From positions 49,453,087 through 49,517,086 of the forward strand of contig OZ022508.1 of the NCBI GenBank assembly GCA_963989385.1: a DNA stretch of 64,000 nucleotides, in the 5' to 3' direction. The notes beneath the pieces were generated by a model. The model made no database searches. It saw only the letters and a program-made list of their open reading frames with translations, and was not told where the DNA came from. Of the stretch, positions 46,688-59,495 are shown piece after piece (position 1 is the first letter of the stretch; every line of letters begins with the position of its first letter). A program made the position numbers and the translations under genes. Source of the stretch: Ctena decussata (taxonomy: Eukaryota > Mollusca > Bivalvia > Lucinida > Lucinidae).

Positions 46688-46830
46688 AAGCATGAGTCCA
46701 TAAGTCCATGAGATTCATCTCCAAATCTGAGAGACTCATCTGGGTCCCTAGTCTGTGGCCCACCCCATTGAAACGTGTCCTCAGTGCTACTGATGCTATT
46801 CATGCTTTCTGTCTCCGAACCTACTCTACA
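46688..46830 (-). CDS. Internal coding exon of an unrecognised gene (most upstream exon in window)
   Basis: On the minus strand this exon follows a pyrimidine-rich TTTACTTCCAG acceptor and ends before GTGAGTATAAG, a good donor. It is 143 nt and starts in phase 0. It reads 47 full codons (CRVGSETESMNSISSTEDTF and onward, ending GLMDSC) and leaves two bases, TT. These join the first G of the exon at 4379-4414 to make Leu. The peptide is acidic and Ser/Thr-rich with no membrane segment or known domain, so it looks like part of a disordered tail. The four exons together give 657 nt, exactly 219 codons including the stop. That phase agreement across four separately chosen exons is the main evidence. 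I do not recognise the protein; a cytoplasmic tail of a membrane protein or a scaffold protein are both possible. No exon further upstream could be identified. Confidence 0.62.
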
Positions 46831-46839
46831 CTGGAAGTA

Positions 46840-47640
46840 AACAAGGGATAAACCACATGCTAGGGTAATGCAGCCAGGACAATTATTCAAGAACACAAGC
46901 TGCACATCAAGTCTGGCAGGAATCAGCAGCAACATGCTTGTTTTGATCAACAAAGTTTAACTGGTAGTTAAAGCAAGGTAAGAAGGTAAAGAAAGACCTA
47001 ATAAATCACAATCTGAAATATCCAAGATGTAGCATTGGGTATACTGCATGTTGCAAAGCACTGCAATAAGACTAGGAATGGCAATTTCTAAAGAGATCTT
47101 ACATCAAATCATGATGATTTACACCTTCTAAATATTTGACGATATTTTATTTTCGCACAAGCCTCTATCATAACACTTTTATCATGCATCCGCTGCTTAA
47201 CTTTTACCTGATAAAAGGCATATGATAACATAAAGTGATATCATATATTACTTTATAACTGCGCTTGCGTGAATATTATTAGGCAGTGCCTAACTCAGAG
47301 GTGAGTGGCTGCAAACTGACATCCTATTGAATAAATGACATTGATCACCAATTTACCTCATAATGCAATCGTGACATCAGCAAGTTTCTTTGCTTTTTAT
47401 TTGTTTGATACACTCTTAAAATTTTGCGCCTTAAAATCTTCTAATGATGCATGATAAATAAGAAAGCATGGGATTGCGTTTTGATATCAAGTTTATCAGG
47501 CTTGACCAGAAACCCATTGGAACAGCTTGGCAAGCCTCGCCATTCTTACGCTGTTTTTGGTCTCACCTGGTAACTTGATATCAAGAGAGATTTTTAACAT
47601 GGTATTCTCTATAAAGTACCAAAAATGAAAACAGCTGCTG
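46840..47640. other. Upstream intron, nothing recognised
   Basis: AT-rich; I searched for a phase-0-ending exon on the minus strand and found none I could support. Confidence 0.35.
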
Positions 47641-47648
47641 CTGCACTT

Positions 47649-47710
47649 GCAAACAGATCCACATGAATTGGCTCATAATGAGCCACATCACCTGGATCTA
47701 CACTGTTTGC
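47649..47710. mobile_element. Hairpin MITE (GCAAACAGTGTAGAT family)
   Basis: GCAAACAGATCCACATGAAT with TGGCTCAT folds onto ATGAGCCACATCACCTGGAT with CTACACTGTTTGC. It is followed by CCATCTAGTCTATG as at 29998. Confidence 0.7.
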
Positions 47711-47719
47711 CATCTAGTC

Positions 47720-48580
47720 TATGAATTTTCAATATGCTACAGCTTGATAGAAACATTTTTTGAAATTTGCAGATGTAAATTTTGTTGTCCGCTATGCCTG
47801 GCCCTTGAAGGGATTATTCATTAAGTATTCAGATCTTTAATTTGTCCAAGTACAAAAGATTTAACTTCTTATGCAATATGCTCATTAATGATTATGTTGT
47901 TAGAAATAAAATATGGACGTACATTATAATGTTTTAAAATTATAAACAGATATATACATGTTTATATGTGGCGGATTACCAGCACAGGATGTACGTGAAG
48001 GGGTACAGTTCAATCATTTGTGTTAATACAATTTCTTTTGCTTCTCTAAGGTGGTGGCACTGGTCAGAGGTAGCAGTATGCATAAGCCTCCACTGCTCTA
48101 TTCTCCTAGTTATCCCACTAAATACACTTCTCTCTCTAGTTTCACAAGCAATTTAGCAAAACCAGATTTTTTCTGTTTGCCTTAAACTTCATCCACCTCA
48201 TCCATATCTATAATGACTGACTTCCCATCTTCTAATTTAGGCATGCCAATTTGTCCTGTCTAGGGATGTTTAGAACCAGCATTAGCTACTGAAGAACTAA
48301 GGAGCAGTATGACCTGGACTCAGAAAAGCAGACAACAGGTAAATATGTAGCTCATATATAATTCTATAGAGTTCATTAAAAGCAAAACTAGAAGTTCAAA
48401 GTGGCATTCCTAATAAAATTTGGATCCAATCTTCCTAGTGCCCTGTTTGAAATGGTTGCATATGAATTACTTTGATCAAAGATTAAAGAAGGACCTTGTC
48501 CTCTGGTACTCAAAGCTCTTCATGTACTCATTTATTATCTTTTACACCAAAACCACGAAATCTGATGTTAGTGTGTTTCT
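47720..48580. other. Non-coding sequence, nothing recognised
   Basis: Only short frames, none with paired splice sites and conserved phase. Confidence 0.35.
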
Positions 48581-50153
48581 CAAGAACAAGAGGCCCATGA
48601 GGCCCTGATCCGCTCACCTGAGCAATTGGCAAAGTGGCTTTTTCTTATGTCTGAAATTGTCAAAATATGAGTCTAGGGTCAAAAGTCAAAGACTGACCAT
48701 GACCTCTTTTACTCATAAATCTTATTGTGCTAATAGGCATTAAGATAACCATATATACCATTTTTAGGCCAAAATCTTCAAAACTTTCCATGAAATCTTA
48801 TGTTCTAGCATTTTCCCATATTTGACCATGCTGCAAAAAAGGTCAAGGTGAACCCAAGGTCATCATTTGAACAGCCTTGGAAGTACTCTAGTACTCCATG
48901 CTACTTACCAAGTTTCAAGGCCATAGGCATATTGGTTCTGGAGAAGAAAAATATTAAAGGTTTATATCATAAATGGGTATGGCGGCCATGTTGTCATGTG
49001 ACCTGGACCATTTCAACACATTTTTGTTCCCTCAACCCCTGGAGGCTCTATATGAAATGTGACTACAATTGGCCCTTTGGCTTTTGAGATAACTTTTGAA
49101 AATGTCAAAATATGAGATCTGGGTCAAAGGTCAAAGAATGACCTTGACCACTTGTACTCATAATTCTTCATGACCTCATTAAGACGACTGTATATACCTA
49201 TTTTTAGGCCAAAATCTTCAAACATTCCCATGAAATCTTATGTAGTAGCATTTGCCATATTTGACCTTGCCATAAAATGGTCAAGGTCAAGCAAAGGTCA
49301 TAATTTGAACAATCATGATAATACTGGAGTACCAAATGCTACATACCAAGTTTCAAGGCCATCGGTCAACTTGTTCTGGAGAAGAAGATTTTTAAAGGTT
49401 TTTACCATATATGGGCGTGACGGCCATGTTGGTCATGTGACCTGAACCGTTTGAAAAAAAATTCATTCTCTCAAGCCCTAGAGGCAAAATATGAAATTTG
49501 GTTACAATTGGCCCAGTGGCTTTGGAGAAGATTGTTTGAAAATGTCAAAATATGAGAGTTCTGGGTCAAAGGTCAAAGAATGACCTTGACCTCTTATACT
49601 CATAAATCTTCATGTACTTGACTGCATTTACCAATTTTAGGCCTTACTCTTCAAAACTTTCCATGAAATCATATGTTCTAGCATTTTCCCATATTTGACC
49701 TTGCCGTAAAAAGGTCAAGGTCAACCCAAGGTCATAATTTGAATAATCTTGATAGTACTTGAGTACCCAATGCTACATACCAAGTTTCAAGGCCATCGGT
49801 CAATTGGTTCTGGAGAAGAAGATTTTTAAAAGTTTTTACCATATATGGGCGTGGTGGCCATGTTGGTCATGTGACCTGGACCATATGAATAAATTTTTGT
49901 TCCCTCAACCCCTGGAGGCTCTATATGAAATTTGGTTTCAGTTGGCCCAATGGTTGTTGAGGAGATTGTTCGAAATTGTCAAAATATGGACGTTCTGGGT
50001 CAAAGGTCAAAGAATGACCTTGACCTCTTATACTCATAAATCTTCACGTACTCATTAAGATGACTGTAGATACCGATTTTTAGCCCAAAATCTGCAACAG
50101 TTTCCAAGATATCTTATGTTCTAGCATTTTGCCATATAAAAGCACAAGGAAGC

Positions 50154-52554
50154 AAAGGCGGAGTTTCAGCCTATGTTAATTTTACATAGGAATCTGCCCA
50201 CGCTTAGATTTTTTTTATTCTATGTATATGTGTTGCCTAAGGACTAGCAGTGTTGCTTATGAATTATTTACCTCAGTTCACGCCTTCAGCATAGCACAGG
50301 ATTGACTTAAGTAACTTCTACCCTGAAAATGAGGGTCCCCTTAAAATACCGTTCCTAGAACTATCAAATATTCAGATTTTGCAATTTCATTTATGAAATT
50401 AAATCATCGAATTAATGCGAAACATTTTAGAAATATGTATATTCATGTTTCAAGAAACGGGTTATGTATAAAATGTATCTTGTTTGGTATAACCCCTCAA
50501 AATCAGCTAAAACCACATCTATATCAAAAATTAGTTATCAGTTTAAGTATGATCCAGTTGTTGTCAAGATTTTATACTAACCATAAATCATGCTGTATAC
50601 TTCTTATATATGTACAAGAGAATTAAAGAAATTCAGAGCCCGGTAAACTATGCTTCAGGGCCGCAGAATGTGGGCTGTCAGGCACCCCAATACAGTAAAA
50701 AAGCATTATATTGTAGCAATGTATTTTTTCTTGATTCCTAATGTCACGTAAAAGTGAACTTTACCATCTCTCTATTATCCCAATTCAGATTAAAAAGCAT
50801 ATCGATGAAATGTCGCCTTGTCCAACCCCATTAACACAAGAAACTTTCCAGATCAAATCCATTGGTGTTTTTTTAAATAATAACCCGGTAATTATTTTAC
50901 CTAGACTGATAACATACGTCATTTGGAGCTCAGGAAAACTATTTTAGAGCCCTATCAGTTTAAACTGACACTTTGTAGGCACTGGTTTCCTCATGAATGG
51001 TTGCTATATGCTCAGCTTTAGTTTTATTTGATCAAATTCAGATTCTTATAATCACCCATTGTCTTACAAATGTACAACGTACGGATACATATGGATTAAC
51101 ATAACCCCGATGCCGTGATGTCGACTTCCGGTTTTCTGAATACCTGCGGTCGGGTTGCAGGCCCAAGATTAACAGTACCGAAATAGATATTTCCAATAAT
51201 ACTGATGATAGTCAAGAAGTGAGTAAATTATCAGTCGCAAATAAGTTGCATCTTTTCACAACTGAAAACTTATGTTTCGTTGCTGTTTCTCAACATAAGT
51301 GATCTGTTTGCTGTAAATATGTTGATGGGTTGAGAAGTCTTCCCAAGCTTGCTAAGTGTCAGCTTATCTTCCATCATAAACTGTTGTGCCCAGATGATTT
51401 GCCTCTTTCCTTGTTTTTTGTTTGATTCTTTAGTGAACGGACACTTGATGCAGTCCGGTGTTGGAGTCTTGCCTTACGCCTGTTCAGTGTACAGGTACAA
51501 GCCAAAAATGTAAACAAATTAAATTCGGGGTAATAACACTTGATGTAGTCAATAGTTGAAATAAAAATAATGGATCACCCTTCCTGTGATGTAGGCAATG
51601 TAAGGATACAAGCCAACACACTAGCACTTCATGCAGGCAGCAGTTACAAACCAAAGATGAAACGTCATGCCTTACATCTAGAGACAGCTACAGATACTAA
51701 CCTAAAGTTATCTTCAAAACAAAAAACCCAGGGCACTGATGCATTAAAAATGGGATAAACACTGAAATTAATTTTACCTGGTCACCTTTTATTTATCGTT
51801 CTGCACAGATGATAGAAAATATGTTGACTGCTTTGTGATTACACTTGTTTGCAGAAGTGTGAGGAAGAGAGAGGGGCGGGGGCACATATGGGAATTATCC
51901 TTGGCTTCCGAATCTTAGCCAGTGAAGAAAACAATTGCATACAGAATGTGTATTAATGTAAGACCTCAATGATAATTTATGTCACAGATAAACAAGTGCT
52001 GCAGTGAAAGATCCTACCTTTACTATGAAACTGACTTTCTCCAAAACCTGACCTATCCCCAAATTTCAGTTGCAAACACTATTTTACCGGTTTCAAAATC
52101 TTTTAAAACTTTTTACAAAAAGAGGGGATATACTTACCCTAATTATGAATAAAAATCATAGCTTGACAAATACAGCAACAGATCTAAACATTAAAATTAC
52201 TTTTCATGTTTGATCATTTATAGTCGTGTTTTTGACAGATTTTTCAAATTCGGTTGACTATAAAAATATTTGTATAAGTAAACATATAAGTTTATGGTAT
52301 CAGAATAATTCTCAGGGTACCTGCAATTCATTTCAGAAGGCAATGAATGCATCTAAATTATAATGTTAATTTGACAGGCTCTAACTTAGCCCTACCCATC
52401 ATGTCTGATAAGGGGTTCTGCAAGGTGCGACCATAAGCCCTGCAGTTCTTGAATTAAATTGATTAACCCATTTTATTAATTGGTTTACCCCAGGTAATCA
52501 AAATATTAAGTATGAAGGAAATCTAAGCGTGGGCCATTTTGAAACACCCCCTTT
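50154..52554. mobile_element. 2.4-kb inverted-repeat DNA element inside the family I core
   Basis: The left end AAAGGCGGAGTTTCA and the inner CCCACGCTTAGATTT match the reverse complement of the right end (AAATCTAAGCGTGGGCC, then TGAAACACCCCCTTT). A small extra hairpin, CCTATG ... CATAGG, sits between the two blocks at the left. Frames inside (for example 50393-50626 and 51570-51758) match nothing I know, so it looks non-autonomous. Confidence 0.5.
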
Positions 52555-52568
52555 GACCTTGCCTTAAA

Positions 52569-54557
52569 CAAGAGGCCCAAATGGGCCTGATATCGCTCAC
52601 CTGGCTATTGTGCAACGGGACCATTCTGATACAACATTGGTCCAATTCCACTGAGAATTTCTCATTTTCACATTTTGCTAGTTTGAGTAACAGAGGCCAA
52701 CTTGCCTGGTCTTTATAATTTACTTTTGAAACACCTCAATGCAAGGATCATTTTGCCACAAATTTCATCAAAATCCATTCAGGGGTTACTGAGATATTGC
52801 CAGTTTCATGTTTTGTGCTATTTTTAGTAACGGCAGATGGCGGCCATCTTGGATTGCTAAAATGCAAAAAATCGAAAAGCCTTCATGCAAGGACCATTTT
52901 GACACAAATTTGGTCCAGTTCCATTGAGATTTTCTGATTTTCACATTTTTCTATTTTTAGTAACAGAGGCCAATATGACTGGTCTACAGTTAGATATTTT
53001 TGAAACATCTCAATGGAAGAATCATTTTGACACAAATTTCGTCAAAATCCATTCAGCAGTTACTGAGATATTGTCATTTTCATGTTTTGTGCTATTTTTA
53101 GTAACGGCAAATGGTGGCCATCTTGGAATGCCAAAATGCAAAAAATCGAAAAAGCTTAATTAAAAGACCATTCTGACACAAAATTAATCCAACTCCATTG
53201 AGAGTTTCTTATTTCACATTTTTCTATTTTTAGTAACAGAGGCCAATATGAAGGGTCTATAGTTAGATATTTTTGAAACATCTCAATGCAAGAATCATTT
53301 TGACACAAATTTCGTCAAAATCCATTCAGCGGTTACTGAGATATTGTCATTTTCATGTTTTGTGCTATTTTTAGTAACAGCAGATGGCGGCCATCTTGGA
53401 ATGCCAAATTGCAATTAATCAAAACGACTTCATGCAAAGAACATTCTGACACAAAATTGGTCCAATTCCATTAAAGGGTTCTTGAGTAATTGTCATTTTT
53501 ATGTTTGTGCTATTTTTAGTAACACCAGATGGCGGCCATCTTGGAATGCCAAATCGCAATTAATCGAAACAGCTTCATGCAAGGAACATTCTGACACAAA
53601 ATTGGTCCAATTCCATTCAAGGGTTCTAGAGTAATTGTCATTTTTATGTTTGTGCTATTTTTAGTAACGGCCACCATGGGTAACGGCCCCCATGGTGGCC
53701 ATCTTGGATAGTCAACTGGCACAAAATTGAAATAATTCCATTCAAGAACCATTTCTGACCAATTCTGGTCAGAATTGGTTGCATTTTCTTTAGATATTGA
53801 CATTTGAGCAAAATCGGCCTTGTAAACGCTAAGTAGGTCACTGTGACCTAATTCCGCAATAGATTTTTTTTATTTTTACAATTTTTAATACCAAGGTCCA
53901 ACTTATGTTACATGCAAACTTTCAACCAAATATACCAAATGGTTCTGGAGAAGAAGTTGATTTTGTTGTTTTTGCTATTTTTAGTAACGGCGGCCATCTT
54001 GGATTTTCAACCTGACCCAATTTTACAATTCTGAGACCCTGGAGTCAGGTCATGCTCCATGTGAAATTTGAGAACCATGGGACCAGTAGTTTTAGAGAAG
54101 ATGTTGTTTGAAGTTGTTTAAATAGGTCATTTTTTGACATTGGCTTTTGAGCAAAATTACACACATAAACAGAAAGTAGGTCACTGTGACAAAACTCCGC
54201 TACAGATTTTTTTCATTTTTACAATTTTGAATACAAAGGTTTCACTGATGTTCCATGCCAAAATTCAGACAAATATACCCAGTGGTTCTGGAGAAGAAGT
54301 TTATTTTGTTGTTTTTGCTATTTTTAGTAACGGCGGCCATCTTGGATTTTCAACCTGACCCAATTTTACAATTCTGAGACCCTGGAGTCAGGTCATGCTT
54401 CATGTGAAATTTGAGAACCATGGGACCAGTAGTTTTACAGAAGAAGATGTTTGAATATTTGTTTTAGGTGTTGACGGACAAATTCCGTCACGACGCACGC
54501 CGGACGCATTGGTATGACAATAGCTCACTATGGCCCTTCGGGCCAGGTGAGATAAAA
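52569..54557 (+). mobile_element. Tandem-core element, family I subtype, nested
   Basis: The 5' end is CAAGA plus hairpin GGCCCAAATGGGCC, then GCTCACCTGG. Core units carry GGCGGCCATCTTGGAATGCC and GCTATTTTTAGTAACGG. The 3' end is GTCACGACGCACGCCGGACG, hairpin GGCCCTTCGGGCC, then AGGTGAGATAAAAA. The host sequence reads TTGACCTTGCCTTAA before and AAGGTCAAGGTCAACCC after, so the target was an A-rich spot in the older copy. Confidence 0.75.
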
Positions 54558-55126
54558 AGGTCAAGGTCAACCCAAGGTCATAATTTGAACAATCTTTGAA
54601 GTACTCGCGTACCCGATGCTACATACCAAGTTTCAAGGCCATCGGCCTATTGGTTCTGGAGAAGAAGATTTTTTTAGGTTTTTACCATATATGGGCGTGG
54701 CGGCCATGTTGGTCATGTGACCAGGACCGTTTGAACAACTTTTTGTTCCCCCTTCCTCTGGAGGCCACATATGAAATTTGGTTACAGTTGGCCTAGCGGT
54801 TTCAGAGGAGAAGTCGTTTGAAATTGTGGACGGACGGACGACGACGGAGCCTTACCATCCTATAAGCTCCCCCGGAGCCGCTGGCTCAGGTGAGCTAAAA
54901 AGCACAAGGAAGCTAATTTGACCTTGGCGTAGAAAGGGTGACGTTCAATCAAGGATCATCATGATTATGAACAAATTTACTTGCATACCTGATGCTATAT
55001 ATATATCAGGTTTCTAGGCCACTAAAACCATAAAAAAATACCTGTCTGCATTCTACTAGTCGCCCTGTCTAAAAAGCATAATGTGACAGTTAAGATTTCT
55101 AACTGTTCTTAATAATAATGAAATAA

Positions 55127-55395
55127 GCCGGGCCGCGTAGCGCAATCGGTAGGGCACCTGACTGTTAAGTCAGAGGTCCTGGGTTCGAAATACGGTCTGG
55201 CCATATACTTTCGTTTCTCCCTCCGCTGATTCAAGAAGGGCAGTTGTCAGTTACTGGCGAAAGTATGTGCACTAAGTACTGGTTAACCGCTTAGGAGGTC
55301 TAAGCCTGCCCAGGAATAGTGTGGTTAGGTCAACTGACCGTCCCGACATGACCATAGCTGTTTACCGTGGACGTTAAACATCAAATCAATCAATC
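55127..55395 (+). mobile_element. Complete tRNA-derived SINE, type A, with target duplication
   Basis: The head GCCGGGCCGCGTAGCGCAAT with GGTTCGAAATACGG (B box with one inserted base) is followed by the family body and an (AATC)n tail. AATAATGAAATAAGC at 55114-55128 and 55396-55410 is the target duplication. The anticodon position reads GTT here against CGT at 44551. Confidence 0.85.
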
Positions 55396-55411
55396 AATAA
55401 TGAAATAAGCA

Positions 55412-56190
55412 TACAGCCTTAACCCCTAACATTTTAAGATCAATGAGTAGTATGACTCTATTTCGCTGCCTTCACGCTAGACTTTGGAGCCTTCAATACC
55501 ACCAACCCTAATGCTTTGTGATCATCTTGCCTGAGGCCTGTCCCTTATAATCTAGGTGTGTCAATTAGGTATGAAAACCTAATTTTTTATATTTTACAAA
55601 ATCTTAGCAATTTAAGTTGGACCCCGTTTCCTTCTTACAGTTCCATTATAAATCTTCAACTGTTTCATTTTGATGTTGTTATTATTTCTAGTTTCATGGC
55701 TAATATGTGCTGGCCAAACAGCAAAATTAAATTCTGTTGGTTTTGACATTTTGCATTTTTATCATCCCAGATTGGTAGAATGTAACAAATCATGGCATTT
55801 TTCATGTCCAAAGCAAATCCAAGTGCTTATACTCTGCATGTGAAACAACTGAATTTTTGACAATGAACTTTCTGTCTATAAGTCATAATAAGTCACAAGC
55901 TCACTATACACACCTTCAACCACTAATGGCCATCATATAGACATGATAAACCTGTAATGACCTGTGATGTCAGCAATTTATTTCCTGTCTACCTGCTGTT
56001 ACTGTCAATCAAAACATCATTGACTAAGGACAAGTATAAATCTTGTTTTAACAGGTCAGCACAGGCCACCATTATAGGCTGATGACATTACACAAGGAGA
56101 GTTACATGTATCATTATTTATGGAAGTGGGACTCCTTAAAGCACAAAATGCATTACTCAAATATTTAAGGCTACTAAAACTGGACATCAC
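55412..56190. other. Non-coding sequence, nothing recognised
   Basis: Short frames only; no repeat structure apart from AT-rich stretches. Confidence 0.35.
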
Positions 56191-56199
56191 AGTATAGAA

Positions 56200-56900
56200 T
56201 GATGGCAGGTCTCAAACAAATAAGTTTATCAGAGGTTTCTGAGACTGGACATGCCAAGAATTACAGCATGGCGACATAACATATTTAGTCTCTTGTTGAC
56301 ATGTATCAAAGGCTTCTGAGACTGGGAATGCTATGGATTACAGCATGAGGACATACCATATTTAAGTCTCTTGTTGACATGTATCAGAGGTTTCTGAGAC
56401 TGGGCATGCTATGGATTACAGCATGGTGACTTAACATATTAAAGTCTCCTGTTGACAAGTATCAGATGTTTCTGAGACTGGACATGCTATGGATTACAGC
56501 ATGGTGACTTAACATATTTAAGTCTCTTGTTGACATGTATCAGAGGTTTCTGAGACTGGGCATGCTATGGATTACAGCATGGTGACTTAACATATTTAAG
56601 TCTCTTGTTGACATGTATCAGAGGTTTCTGAGACTGGACATGCTATGGATTACAGCATGGCGACATAACATATTTAAGTCTCTTGCTGACATGTATCAGA
56701 GGTTTCTGAGACTGGACATGCTATGGATTACAGAATGGTGACATAACATATTCAAGTCTCTTGCTGACATGTATAAGAGGTTTCTGAGACTGGACATGCT
56801 ATGGATTAGTCATTACAGCATGGTGACATAACATATTTTAGGCTCTTGTTGACATTTATCAAAGGTTTCTGAGACTGCACATGCCATGGATAACAGCTTG
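56200..56900 (+). repeat. 78-bp satellite, about nine units
   Basis: The phrase AGAGGTTTCTGAGACTGG(A/G) with CATGCTATGGATTACAGCAT recurs every 78 bp (for example 56482 to 56560). The right units degrade and merge into 56900-57110. One unit near 56805 carries a 5-bp insertion. Confidence 0.88.
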
Positions 56901-57119
56901 GTGACATCACCCACAAATTGAAGGCTGTTGATAACAGATTAAGTCTAATGTTTCAGAGGCTGGTCATACTGTGACAGCCAAATTTTTAAGCTGGTTGCTA
57001 ATGTACGCATCAAAAGGGTCTTATACATGGCAAGCCATTACAACATGATGTCATTGCCCAAATACATAAGGATGTTGCTGATAAGTATCAATGGTTTCTG
57101 GAACTGGACCACCCTGTGG

Positions 57120-57470
57120 TAAACCTGTCATAATGATATATCCATGCAAGTCTGGTGAATATCCATCCATTGGTTCAAGAAATATCTCATTTTTAGTGTA
57201 AAGTTACCATTTATAAGTTGACCCTTTTGACTTTATTAATGGGATCAAGGTCACCGAAACATGGTAAATTCTGGGGATTGTCTAAAAGGTATATCTATGC
57301 AAATTTGGAAGGAATCGAGTGAATGGCTCAAGTGATATGTAATGTTTAGTGACATTTTCACATATTTAGCCATCATGTCACCTTAAAAATAGCCATCAGA
57401 GGAGATGGCAAATCCCCCGACCAAAGGCCCCTTGTGCCTTGGTAAACAGGATGCACTTCAAAAAACATAT
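57120..57470 (+). repeat. Dispersed molluscan-type repeat fragment
   Basis: GGTTCAAGAAATATCTCATT, GGTATATCTATGCAAATTTG and CAAATCCCCCGACCAAAGGC resemble the body and 3' hairpin region of tandem-core elements, but no clean end is visible. Confidence 0.35.
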
Positions 57471-57479
57471 ATGTAATGT

Positions 57480-57740
57480 ATTGTCATACTTTTATGCTTC
57501 TGATTGACATTATCTGTTTAACAGATGCATGATTATCTAACACTCAGACCAAAACAGTATGCCAGACTGCTAAAAAGAGGTAAAATCTCCAACAGCCACC
57601 ATGTACACAATGTACACAATGTATAGCATATGATACACTCAACGTTTCAAAATGTGTGAATAACTTCTAAAGTACAAGTCCTACAAATCTAATTTTGAGC
57701 TCTCTAGTAAGCGAATTCGGACAAAGAATCCAAATCTGAA
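57480..57740 (+). repeat. Direct-repeat copy R1 (partner at 59873-60117)
   Basis: ATGCTTCTGATTGACATTAT through GACAAAGAATCCAAATCTG is about 90% like R2. R1 is followed by an A run and then the family II element start. Confidence 0.75.
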
Positions 57741-59495
57741 AAAAAAAAAAAACTAGACAATCACTAAAGGTGATGAATGCCCCCGCCATATGCCTCACTA
57801 GATGAGTTATGTGTTAAAACATATTTGTGTGAAGTTACATCAAAATCTGTCAATAAATAAAGGTGCTAGAGGGATGACTCAGTTTTTCTTAAAAATAGCA
57901 ACTGTGACCTTGACCTTGGACCTGGGGTGCTGAAGCGGCAATTTATTCAAGATATTGTTATACTTAACATTTATGTGAAGTTACATCAAAATCGATCTAT
58001 AAATGAAATCGCTGGAGCAATGCTCTAGTTTTTCTGAAAATAGCAACTGTGACCTTGACCTTCATCCTACCAAACTGAAACGCAAAGATGTTCGAGGTAC
58101 TGTCATCCCCAATAAAGCTGTGATGTAATACCAAAATCGGTTAATAAATGAGGCGGCTAGAGCAACGATAAAAGGTGAGATTGTATTTAAGCTATGGAAA
58201 TATGGTCAAAATATGTATGTAATTCAAGGGGACATAATTCTGCAATAAAGACCTGACTGAAAGTTCTGTTTCCTTTATGCACATGTTCAATGCATGTCTG
58301 AACTGTGTTGCAAGTTTCAAATCCCTACATCAAATACTATTGGAGGAGTTGCAGAGACAAGAACAGTACTACAAAGTGTGAAATATGGTCAAAATATGCA
58401 TGTCATTCAAGGGGATGTAATTCTGTCATAATGACCTTGATCAAAGTTCTGTTTCCTTTATGCACATGTTCAATGCATGTCTGAACTGTGCTGCAAGTTT
58501 CAACTCCCTACATTAAATACCGTAGGAGGAGTTGCGGAGACAAGAACAGTACTCAAATGTGAAATATGATTATAATATGTATATTATTCAAGGGGACATA
58601 ATTCTGCAATCAAGACATTAATCAAAGTTCTGTTTCCTTTATGCACATGTTCAATGCATGTCTGAACTGTGTTGCAAGTTTCAACTCCCTATATCAAATA
58701 CTGTAGGAAGAGTTGCGGAGACAAGAACAGTACTCAAATGTGAATTCAAGGGGATGTAATTCTGTCATAATGACCTTGATCAAAATTCTGTTTCCTTTAT
58801 GCACATGTTCAATGCATGTCTGAACTTTGCTGCAAGTTTCAACTCCCTACATTAAATACTGTAGGAGGAGTTGCGGAGACAAGAACAGTACTCAAATGTG
58901 AAATATGATTATAATATGTATATCATTCAAGGGGACATAATTCTGCAATCAGGACATTAATCAAAGTTCTGTTTCCTTTATGCACATGTTCAATGCATGT
59001 CTGAACTGTGTTGCAGCAGAACAGGTCATGACAATTAGTCTCATACATGAATGATAACTCTTGCTTTTATACTTTGTGAGTTATTTCCCTTTGGTAGTTT
59101 GAGCTGATGTTTGAGTCTCTGCTCCATATCTGTATAACCCTGGCCTGCTCCTCAATTGGAACAACCGTGTACCTTTTAGAATATTGATGATCATGCTGTG
59201 ATATCTTATCAGTGTTCCTAACTCTCTCTAACCCCTCCTCATTCCCATGACCCCTCCCCTCCCCCCCCCCCCCCAAAAAAAAAAAAAAAATCCAGATTTG
59301 AATTCTTTGTCCAAATTCACTTACTAGAGAGCTCAAAATTAGGTTTGTATGGCTTGTACTTTAGAAGTTATTCACACATTTTGAAAGTTGAATGTACCGT
59401 ATTCTATACATTTGTGTATATGGTAGCTGTTTGAGATATTGGGTCCACCGTCGCAGTAGTCCAAATCAGAGAATCCAACAAGGAATAACAGTGAT

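Larger units (their letters stand above)
48587..54900 (+). mobile_element. Tandem-core element, family I, with two nested insertions
   Basis: The 5' end is CAAGA plus hairpin GGCCCATGAGGCC, then GCTCACCTGAG. The core units (about 430-440 bp) carry ACCAAGTTTCAAGGCCATCG. The unit is interrupted at about 50154 by an inverted-repeat element and at 52569 by a second family I element. Its core resumes at 54558 (AGGTCAAGGTCAACCCAAGG). The 3' end is GGACGGACGACGACGGAGCC, a hairpin with GAGCCGCTGGCTC and GGTGAGCTAAAA. The repeat text continues past 54900 to about 55020 as another diverged unit. Confidence 0.68.

Noticed and set aside
44551..55205. tRNA-like heads at 44551 and 55127 as functional tRNA genes
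   Set aside because: The anticodon loop does not fold with the normal 5-bp stem and 7-nt loop, the copy at 55127 has a broken B box, and both continue into a SINE body with target duplications.
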